In this document: in pieces, positions 56,901 through 64,000 of the stretch
Layout of the letters: each line of letters begins with the position of its first letter
Numbering within the stretch: position 1 is the stretch's first letter
NCBI RefSeq assembly: GCF_024679245.1
Contig: NC_090184.1
Location: forward strand, 3,798,047 to 3,862,046
Source of the DNA: Pseudorasbora parva
Taxonomy: Eukaryota; Chordata; Actinopteri; Cypriniformes; Gobionidae
DNA length: 64,000 nt
Direction of reading: 5' to 3'
Position numbers and translations under genes: made by a program
The notes under the pieces: generated by a model
Database searches by the model: none
The model's input: only the letters and a program-made list of their open reading frames with translations
Told to the model about the DNA's origin: nothing

Positions 56901-59900
56901 CCTCCAAAATTCATATTTGGACCTCGGTATTTAGAAAATCCTGGGTATGGCCCTGATTACGAGGTTCCTCTCTATATCACTGCACGTTTATAAGGCGGTC
57001 ACACAATGATTTGGTGGACAAAAGCTTATCAAAAATTAAGCACTTTTGTTAATTATATTAGTGTTATAATTATTAGACCTCCGTTCATCTTCACACACAG
57101 TTTAAGATATTTTATATTTAGTCTGAGAGCGTATGCAAGTGTATGCACACTATACTGTCCATAAAACTTGAATCAATACGCTGATTCATAATCATTCGAA
57201 TCTTTGTTTGAAGATTTAAAACAAACCTGGAAGAGAAGACAATGCTGTTAACGAATAAATCATGAATCAATGCTGAATAAAGTCGTAGTTTTTGTTATTT
57301 TTGGACCCAAATGTATTTCTGATGCTTCAAGAGACTCTAATTAACCCACTGATGTCTCATATGGACTACTGTGATGATGTTTTTATTCCCTTTCTGGACA
57401 TGGACAGTATAGTGTGCATACACTTGCATACGCTCTCCGGCTAATGAGGCTCGGTTGTCGGTCAAGAAAATGTTTAGTTTTCGCCATCCCTAATTCTATG
57501 GGCTATAAAAATTTTGAGTAAATTCTCAAAAACACTGACGGTGGCTGGCAACTTTTTTTTTAAACACTGGCAGGGAAAGAGTTAAGAGTCTGAAATAGAT
57601 GTTGCTCAATCAGGAAATAAAATACACGCTTTATTTCCAAACTAATGCATGGGAAACTGAATGTTTAATGTTTAATATTTCCTCCATAATTACATACATT
57701 AAGTATATTTTTGTGTTGTGTAGGTTAGCTGTGTCGGAAGCAGTGCACACACCCACACCAACGATTTCCATCTGTAGGAAATAGTAAGATGGCCGCTTCA
57801 GTGCTTCCAGTGGCTTCACCCGCTGATGGCAGTCATTTATATAGATCAGAAACATGTTGATCGCTAGCCTGGATGCCAGCCGAATTTAGCTCCGCCCACA
57901 ACATTCGGGCAATTCGGTCTGGACTCAATCCATAGAGGAGTAATTATGCTCGAACAGAAACTGTTCTGACCAATCAAATCGTCAGGGCGGGCTTTATATA
58001 TTGACTGACAGATAACAACATAATCATCCACATCACCAAAGAGCACATGGGTTCGTTCTAATCCTAAACAGAGAACTTGTTCGTATATGCATTCACCTAC
58101 TATTTCTCTCAAAAATGATGATGGTGTTAGTAAATACTAGCCTAGAAATCTAGACGCACCCTAGCGGCAGCAAATTTAATTTGCCCGCAAGTGTCGTCTA
58201 GGAACTCTCAATACCCTTCTGAGCTGTATTCCTCTCAATCTGGACGGGCCAATCACGCTGTGTATAGAGTCGGCGGGCGGGGCCATAATGACGACGGCCG
58301 AGTTGCGTTTGCGTGCTTCTAGTAAACACAGAAACTGGCAAACGGCGGCGGTCTTTCGAATCAGCTTTGACCACGACTCTGGAAGACTTGGAGTTGAGCT
58401 TTTCTCTGAGAAAAGAACAAAGAACGGCACTGAAGTCATTCTTAAAAAGGGAAGATGTGTTCTGAGTTTAGCCGACCGGATACGGCGAATGTTTAATCTA
58501 TCACCTTCGTTGCTCTGGTTGGTTGTAGCGCTATCCTATCGCGTGCAGAGGGAGTTTGAAAGACAACCGTTTATCCGCTCCTCAGATTGAGCTGACAATG
58601 GTGAGTTTCCAGACCAAACCTCTTGATGTGGGTGTGGCTTGTCAGGCTAAGTAAATACTCCCTGTATCCTTAAATTATTTTTTACAACATCGGCAAAGAT
58701 CGTTTACACTCATCTTCTACTACTTCTTCCAGCGTGCGTGCAGTTGAGATCTGTTGTGTCGTTCTTTTTGAACTAATCTTAAATATGTTTTGGGAACAGC
58801 GAGTTGTCTCAGAGAGCGATTAATTTCGTGTTGACGGTGCATCCACTACAGGCCATCGGTTCTGGACAGGATCTCCTGCACTCAGTCTATGGGGCTGAGA
58901 ACGAATGACTCCTGAAGACTCCAGAGGTGAACTAATCAATTCTGTTTTCGGGACTGCATGCATTGCATTGGGCTGTCACGGCCCAGATCAGACACTGATG
59001 ACAGAACTAACGACTCAAACCCAAAGACAGGAGAGGTGTAACGTTACTAATCTTTCCAGGGAACAGACTAGGGGTGCACCGATCCGATATCGGCCGCGAT
59101 ACTGACGACAAAGCTGGATCGGGGATCGGAAAAACAAACAGTTCCATTGGCCGATCCTGGTGTTTTTTTGTTTTGTTTTTTTAATCGCAGCAGAACCCTA
59201 CGTCATTCGTCAGCTTCCCGTGTGTCGCGTGCTCGAAGAAACATGGAGCGAGCCAGAGAGTCGGATGTGTAGAGATATGTTATGCTTACCACGCCAACTA
59301 GTTCATCTGTCGGCAATAATACTACCAATTTAATCCAGAAACACCATGTTAAGGAGCACGCTGCATTCCTGCAGCTCAGTAAAACTAAAGGAGTGGACAA
59401 TATAGCCCAGCAGCTAACTTTGCAGGATGCAAAGGATTAATTTAGTGTCAGTGACTGATAGTGGATAATGCTAATGTAATGAACTGACGGTAACAACGCG
59501 CTGTTGACGCTCGCGCATCTTGAGGAGAAATCAAAAAAGCGCCACTCACACATAGTAATTGCGGTAAACATTAAAAATGTTACGTTTTTATCTTTATAAC
59601 ATATTTTGCTGAACGAGATTCACAGACCCGAATCCGTGAAATGATCTGAACTTCTCACTACTATGCGTAGGCCTAAAATAATTATAATGGTATAATGCAG
59701 GTACACCTTTTTAAAGATCAACAAACTTTTATTTCTATTTTAACTATTTAACACTGAAAACAGAAAACACTTTAAATATTCAGAATAAATGAACAAAACA
59801 ACCAAAAACAATAAAAGCAATGGACTCTCAGTCTGTTAACAAACAATGCCTTTGAATAAATACCAAAAACAATAAATAAAATGGATGAAAACTGCAACGG

Positions 59901-62900
59901 ATGATTGTGTTTTAGGCATATTAGGAGTGGCACGGTTCACAAAACCCACAGTTCAGTTCATATCACGGTTTAGGGTCACAGTTTTCAGTTCTGTTCGGTT
60001 GTTGTTGTTGTTTTATCTTTTAATCGTTAACACTCCAGAAATGTATTTCAGCATATGAAATAGGTAGGAATTGGTTAAAACTTTTTTTCCAAATTTGTTT
60101 TCTTTAGTACTCACTATCAAGCTAGAATACCGGTACTGGTAAAGTTTAAAATATACTTTTGTTTAATTTGGTAACAAGCTAGTTATATTTATAAGGCAAA
60201 GAAAACGGGTAGCATCATGTTTTTCCAATAACATCAGTTATACTGTGATGAAGATGAATGTCGTGTAAGATTCATAACATATACTGTGTTTTGCATGTAA
60301 GAGTTTCCATGATGAAAGCATTGTTGATTAGCAGCAGCTAAAGCTAACTTAGCTCTAAAAAATGTTCCTGGATGCAGGATACTAGCTTTACACATGCATT
60401 GTGTTATCTAAAGTTACATTTTGCGAAATTCAACACAACAGCGATCAACTTGAGCTAAGCATATCGAGTATTTATCATCTCTACTAATGGCTAAGTGTAT
60501 AATATTGTAACTTTATGCTAGGTAATGTTATGTTAGCTATATTAGGCAGCTTCATGTGCTAGTGATACATGCTTCATGAAAACATAAACCGAAAAAAATG
60601 TATAATCAAAATGAAAAATGACCTGTCCAGCAGAAATACAGCAGCAATGAGTCGTTTTTCAGGTCCCTCAGTTCTCACCATCGTTGAAAAGCCACGCAGA
60701 TATTTACTCGCATTTGATTTCTTTGTTTATCCAAAGACTTTCTGCGCATTGCCTTTTCTCGTACGGTCTTCCTTTTTTTGCATTGTTTGCCTTCGCTGAC
60801 TGCAAAACCCTGCACTGTGAGTTTTGATTGCTCTTTCTCTGCCATTATTTTGCCGAGGTTTCTTGCCTCTTGAACTGCTCGAATCAAACGAGCGCGCGCA
60901 TGTGGGCGGATCCTGTAGCGAAAGCGGTGGTCGCCATGGTAGCAAGAGAGAGTGACAGTCGCCCAAGCCAATCACTTGTTTCGTCCCGAATGAAAATAAT
61001 GAGCGGTGTTTATTGCAGATTAAAAAGTCTAGAGTCACTCGATTTTTATACTCTCCTTTTCAGAGTACTTACATTTTAATTATGTATTGACATATAAAGA
61101 AAGTTTAAACAAATTTGGACAAAAGTGTTTTAGATCAGTCCTACCTACCCTAACTTTAATTGTCCACAATTTATGATACAGTATTTAAAAAAATGGTTAT
61201 ATCATGTAATCATGCACAAACTGAACTTGACTTGACCATCTCTGAGGAAAGCTAGGTGAGATTTTGATACAGCGAGAGGGAAGACATTGATGACAAAAGG
61301 AGAATGCGTATCGCTATCTCTACAGGAACTTATGTGCCTTTTTAGCACACATTTGCAAATGTAAATTATCGCGGTCGTAAAAATTATCTAACTAATTTTA
61401 TTTATCGTGCGATTAATTGATTTATTGACTATCACGACGCTCACTCATACGTCATTTACGCGTCGCTCAACATACGTCATTTACTCCGTTGCTCTGATTG
61501 GTTGTAGGTCTATCTAATTGAGGTCTTTCCTGGTTCGGTTGAAACGACCAAATAATCACAGCCCAATAGACCATTTTACTGTTTGTATACAATGATGACG
61601 TAGCAACATATGCGCGCGCATTTTGGCAACAAATGTCAAGCTACGTGAGCGGATTAAGCAACACAAACCGAGAAAGTTATTTTAAAAAGTTGACTTTATC
61701 AAATGGTGTTCGGCTACCAGATCCGTGTACTATAGTGGAGTGGATAGAAGACGTTAGCAGATGGCCAGATATACAGTGGTCGGATATATACGTATTTAGT
61801 TGAGAGACCGAGCGTGTACACCCGAGACAAGCATATAAATCACTGGATGCTTATGAATACGTTGTCTGTGGGCATGTACAGAATGTCCAATATAATTTTC
61901 TACATTTATTCTTATTCTTCACACAGACATACATTTATCCTTTTCCTTACATTTTTTGTTGTAATTGATTCGTATGTGTTGACACACTTCTGTTTAAAGT
62001 TTAATTTTGTAATGCTATAGTACTTGCTTGCATACATTTCTCAGATGTTATTTTGCAATTAAACTATTAATAAAATCATTACAAATGAAGTTGATAAGTA
62101 CTGTGATTATTGATATGATAATCTGGGGGTGGGGGTACAATACACACCAGTGGCAGCCAATGTTGGAAGGTTTATTATAAAGCATTAAGTTTCAAGTGCA
62201 GTAAATGTTTTACAAATGTAATTTTTTTATGCGAGCATTTTTATGTCCTCGTTCCAATCAATGCATTATTCGCCTGCAGCCACAGGTACCGCCGGTTCTT
62301 CTGAAACGGCCGTGATCCTGTCGGAATCCTATAAAACTTAAGCCCATTGGTGGAATAGCGATTAGTGCAACCGAAAACGCAACTCTTTGATCACGTGGGC
62401 TGTAAAAGGGTCTATGGAGCATTAGACTCATATTCTGACAAGAATTGAGTATGAACACGTCAGGCTAGTTGATCGCATGAATGAAATGTATTTTTGAATA
62501 TATTAACCCTCTGTGTGTGCATATCGCTACTTACATGCTGGTCAAGTTTTTGATAATCTGCGGTTTTGGGTCTCCGTGTGCCTCTTGATCTCCGGCCCTC
62601 AACGACAAAAGCAATTATCTGCAGGAGAGGGCGAAAGGAATTAGAAGTCATTGCAATTTTGTCATCTTTAAAAAGCACCAGTAAAAACTGAAAAGCATCT
62701 CTGTGGCGCACTCACCTTACGCTTGTTGTGATTGGCGATATACAGCACCGCCACCAGGATGATGGCACAGACCAGATAGGCGAAGAAGTGGCTGCTCTCT
62801 GCGTTCTCCTCGAACTGGCCAACCTCCTTTTGCTTTTTGTTACTGCCCAGGTTCTCAGTTTTGTGGTCAGCTGTACCCTGGTCCTCTGACAGATCAACAT

Positions 62901-63500
62901 CATCGTCTTCATCAGGGTCGCCCTCTTGATTGTCTTCTGTAGGGGTCTCGGGTTCGGTCTGATCATCTTCATTTCCATACTCATCTGTATTTTGGTCATC
63001 TGTGGATGGCTTTTTTTGCGTCCCTTCCTCATTTTTAGCAGGTTTAGCGACTGTTGGTTTAACTTGTTTTCCTTCAGTCGTCTTCTGTTTTATGTCTGTC
63101 GTTGATCCATCTGTGCTATCATTACCAGGGTTGTTGTTTTTGTCAGCGGCCGCTATATTTTTGTTGGGTTTGGTGAGCTGCTTTTCCACACTTTCACCTT
63201 TCTTTGTCACAGCTCCATCAGCCGTTTCATTGAGTTTGGTATCATTTGCTACTTTAGACCCGGGTGGGTCTCCTGAACCACCTCCGAGAGCTTTAGGGTT
63301 GGTGTCTTTGCTGTCAGTTGTTGAGGTCTTCTTATCTTCATCTATGATTTTATCTGCATCCGCTGAGTTTGAAGCCGGTTTAGGTGGATCACCACCAGCT
63401 GTGTTTGCCGCTTGTCCCAGCTTATTGCTTTTTGTCTCAGTTGCTGTGACCGGTTGTGGATGTGCCACTGTGGTCGTTTTTTGCGACGGAATAGTGCAAA
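50932..63500 (-). CDS. TGOLN2/TGN38-like membrane protein, right copy (5' end outside window)
   Basis: Exons 63500-62716, 62618-62535 and candidate 50967-50932, same phases and splice sites as the left copy. Exon 1 is not seen and should lie beyond 64000, upstream on this strand. The lumenal domain is about 400 residues shorter: one 54-residue repeat instead of nine, plus a segment absent from the left copy ([20 protein letters not shown] region) and an acidic run ([11 protein letters not shown]). Membrane span and tail are nearly identical, so trafficking should be conserved while the lumenal part has diverged. No stop or frameshift within the exons. Confidence 0.8.
51188..51470. mobile_element. 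Inverted fragment of the 51573-51996 element
   Basis: ACATTACTATTTGTAATG ... TCTTCTGCTCATCAAGCC pairs with 51775-51970. Together they make a large imperfect inverted repeat absent from the left unit. Confidence 0.65.
51573..51996. mobile_element. Abundant cyprinid DNA repeat, near complete
   Basis: Ends ACACTACTGGTCAG and, inverted, ACACTACAGGCCAAAAGT. Internal GGATCATGATCACTGAAGAC and GCTTGATGAGCAGAAGAAAC. Only its right end (about 2480-2600) remains in the left unit. Confidence 0.65.
52729..53211. mobile_element. hAT non-autonomous element, ortholog of 3333-5456 without the Tc1
   Basis: Target duplications CTGCAGTT (52721-52728) and TTGCAGTT (53212-53219). The TA at 53024-53025 is the empty Tc1 site. 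Confidence 0.87.
53268..53340. mobile_element. TTAA-type element fragment
   Basis: Ortholog of 5512-5610. Confidence 0.45.
53600..54570. other. Right-unit-specific block
   Basis: Absent from the left unit at about 5830. It contains GGGTGAACTATCCCTTTAA near 53835, an end of the repeat family at 7828, and sequence I do not recognise. Confidence 0.45.
54968..55000. repeat. (CA)n microsatellite
   Basis: CACACACA tract with two ACATA interruptions. Confidence 0.9.
55819..56955. mobile_element. hAT element, 1137 bp, right unit only
   Basis: Ends CAGGGCCGTACCCA and TGGGTATGGCCCTG. Perfect 8-bp duplications ATTACGAG at 55811-55818 and 56956-56963. The single-copy site ATTACGAG is at 7704-7711 in the left unit. 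Superfamily assignment rests on the 8-bp duplication. Confidence 0.92.
56176..56436 (+). pseudogene. Possible N-terminal remnant of the hAT element's protein
   Basis: 86 codons with [20 protein letters not shown] followed by a Lys/Glu-rich stretch ([11 protein letters not shown]). Such basic starts precede the zinc finger in many fish hAT transposases. No zinc finger or catalytic region follows, so this is a weak call. Confidence 0.3.
57864..58760. mobile_element. Partial hAT element (CTAGCCTGGATGCCAGCCG end), interrupted
   Basis: Left half of the 24571-25329 family. The right end is missing. A second hAT (58137-58649) inserted into it. Confidence 0.7.
58137..58649 (-). mobile_element. hAT non-autonomous element, inverted copy of the 3333/52729 family
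   Basis: Perfect 8-bp duplications AGTAAATA at 58129-58136 and 58650-58657. Ends CTAGCCTAGAAATC and, inverted, TAGCCTGACAAGCC. It retains the segment AAAGAACAAAGAACGGCACT, which the 52729 copy lacks. Confidence 0.9.
59069..59640. mobile_element. hAT element fragment with BED-finger coding remnant
   Basis: Left end TAGGGGTGCACCGATCC. Around 59284-59440 a frame reads [15 protein letters not shown] and ends [10 protein letters not shown] before a stop, resembling the end of a BED zinc finger and linker of hAT transposases (ZBED type). The tail resembles 12890-13170. No dimerisation or catalytic part. Confidence 0.55.
59641..61149. other. Right-unit-specific repeat-derived sequence
   Basis: Contains a hAT-like terminus TAGGAGTGGCACGGTTCAC at 59922. 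The frames at 60569-60971 match nothing recognised. Confidence 0.4.
61487..62468. mobile_element. hAT end fragment split by an ISL2EU-type element
   Basis: Right-unit counterpart of 8550-8685, interrupted after GCCCAAT. Confidence 0.6.
61568..62413 (+). mobile_element. ISL2EU/PHIS-type element, internally deleted, 846 bp
   Basis: Terminal repeats AGACCATTTTAC and GTAAAAGGGTCT. Comparison with related uninterrupted copies suggests a 2-bp AT duplication, the preference of this superfamily. About 61690-61880 encodes [20 protein letters not shown] and [11 protein letters not shown], then [12 protein letters not shown], with small lesions. This pattern opens the YqaJ-exonuclease-associated protein of fish ISL2EU elements. 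The nuclease domain and transposase are missing. Confidence 0.65.
62535..62618 (-). CDS. TGOLN2-like exon 3, cytosolic tail (right copy)
   Basis: 28 codons between TCTCCTGCAG and GTAAGT, ending [15 protein letters not shown]. The YxxL signal is intact. It differs from the left copy by W/R, S/A and N/D replacements. Confidence 0.9.
62716..63500 (-). CDS. TGOLN2-like exon 2, lumenal domain and membrane span (right copy)
   Basis: 785 bp open frame. Acceptor GGTATTTTTCAG before 63500, donor GTGAGT after 62716; two bases then 261 codons, same phase as the left copy. A single repeat unit ([20 protein letters not shown]) is followed by a stem richer in Asp/Glu than the left copy, then [20 protein letters not shown] and NKRK. 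The repeat is most like left unit 3 ([16 protein letters not shown]), which may represent the ancestral type. Confidence 0.88.
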
Positions 63501-64000
63501 CTGAAAAATACCACAACAGCGAATCACAATAAAATCTTTGGCCTAGCACACAGTTACATCGCACTATTCTTTCACAAACAGCAATATTTTCTTAAACTTT
63601 CAACAGTTTAAGAATGGGTTTGAATTGGGTAACCATGACTTGTACAGGATGCCACTTCAACACAACAGTGAATACGAAGGGAACCTGGGGTGAAAATTAT
63701 TTTGCATTGTCTGCTTTTAAGGCTACTATAATTAGTAAGGTTAATCCTAAACTTTATAATTGCCTTCAAAACCACAGACCAGAATCCATCTCTTATGGCA
63801 GAATTAAATAGGAGAGGGAAGGAAACATGGCTTGGTTAAAAACATGTAGATCCCAATAGGAAACAACAGGCTTTCTTTAATGGAGGTTATAATTAAATTG
63901 AATTAGATTTTATATTTCTATTTCCAGAAAGCTTAGTTAATTTCATTTTGATATTTTTCATGCAATTTGTTTGGAGTTTTTTATTTATAAATTTTTTATC
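63501..64000. other. Intron 1 of the right TGOLN2-like copy
   Basis: Matches 10926-11078 and then 20022-20150 of the left unit, showing the structure before the left intron was invaded. No exon 1 candidate before the window end. Confidence 0.7.

Larger units (their letters stand above)
49767..63680. repeat. Right unit of the tandem segmental duplication
   Basis: Collinear with 1018-11078, continuing at 63815. It is longer because of private insertions (53600-54570, 55819-56955, 57580-61150, 61568-62413) and lacks the left unit's Tc1 and Harbinger elements. The left boundary falls inside a Tc1 remnant. Confidence 0.85.

Noticed and set aside
60569..60971. Overlapping short frames on both strands as a possible gene
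   Set aside because: No recognisable domain, splice context or second copy; the region is specific to the right unit and flanked by hAT fragments.

Overview
The window looks like a teleost nuclear genome, most probably a cyprinid (carp, goldfish or zebrafish relative). It has vertebrate split genes with GT-AG introns, no operons, low gene density and a very high load of fish-type transposons: Tc1-like elements, hAT elements, TTAA-target elements, Harbinger and ISL2EU-type elements, an L2-type LINE tail and a chromodomain Ty3/gypsy element. The species is inference. All similarities were judged by eye.

The backbone is a tandem duplication of one gene, both copies on the minus strand. The gene resembles trans-Golgi network integral membrane protein 2 (TGOLN2/TGN38/TGN46): signal peptide, long hydrophilic lumenal domain, one membrane span, and a short tail with a YQKL sorting signal. 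The left copy appears complete from TATA box to polyadenylation signal: exon 1 29601-29556, exon 2 10925-8935, exon 3 8836-8753 and a candidate exon 4 2249-2214 with a 3' UTR to about 1822. The right copy has exons 2-4 (63500-62716, 62618-62535, 50967-50932); its exon 1 must lie beyond the right edge. The left copy has nine 54-residue repeats in the lumenal domain, the right copy one. Between them, at 40656-40451 on the same strand, is one exon of a STAMBP/AMSH-like gene whose remaining exons I cannot find.

The duplicated blocks run roughly 1018-11078 (resuming at 20022) and 49767-63680 (resuming at 63815). Because each unit preserves the state before later insertions, several transposons can be ordered in time. 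The Tc1-like element 3664-5268 and a Harbinger-type element 6020-6815 are only in the left unit. A hAT element 55819-56955 and an ISL2EU-type element 61568-62413 are only in the right unit. A hAT element at 3333/5456 and 52729/53211 is in both and so is older.

Intron 1 of the left copy (about 18.6 kb) is almost wholly mobile DNA. It holds a 1.6 kb element, a 36-bp minisatellite of about 33 copies interrupted by a young chromodomain Ty3/gypsy element (13621-18914), and several nests of elements inside elements up to 29.1 kb. Upstream of exon 1 (29.7-49.7 kb) are a 25-bp-arm palindrome, an L2 tail, two inverted 1.2 kb TTAA elements around a Tc1 pseudogene, the STAMBP-like exon, another Tc1 pseudogene, AAT microsatellites and a fold-back element. 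I see no prokaryotic or CRISPR-like system and no functional tRNA or rRNA gene.
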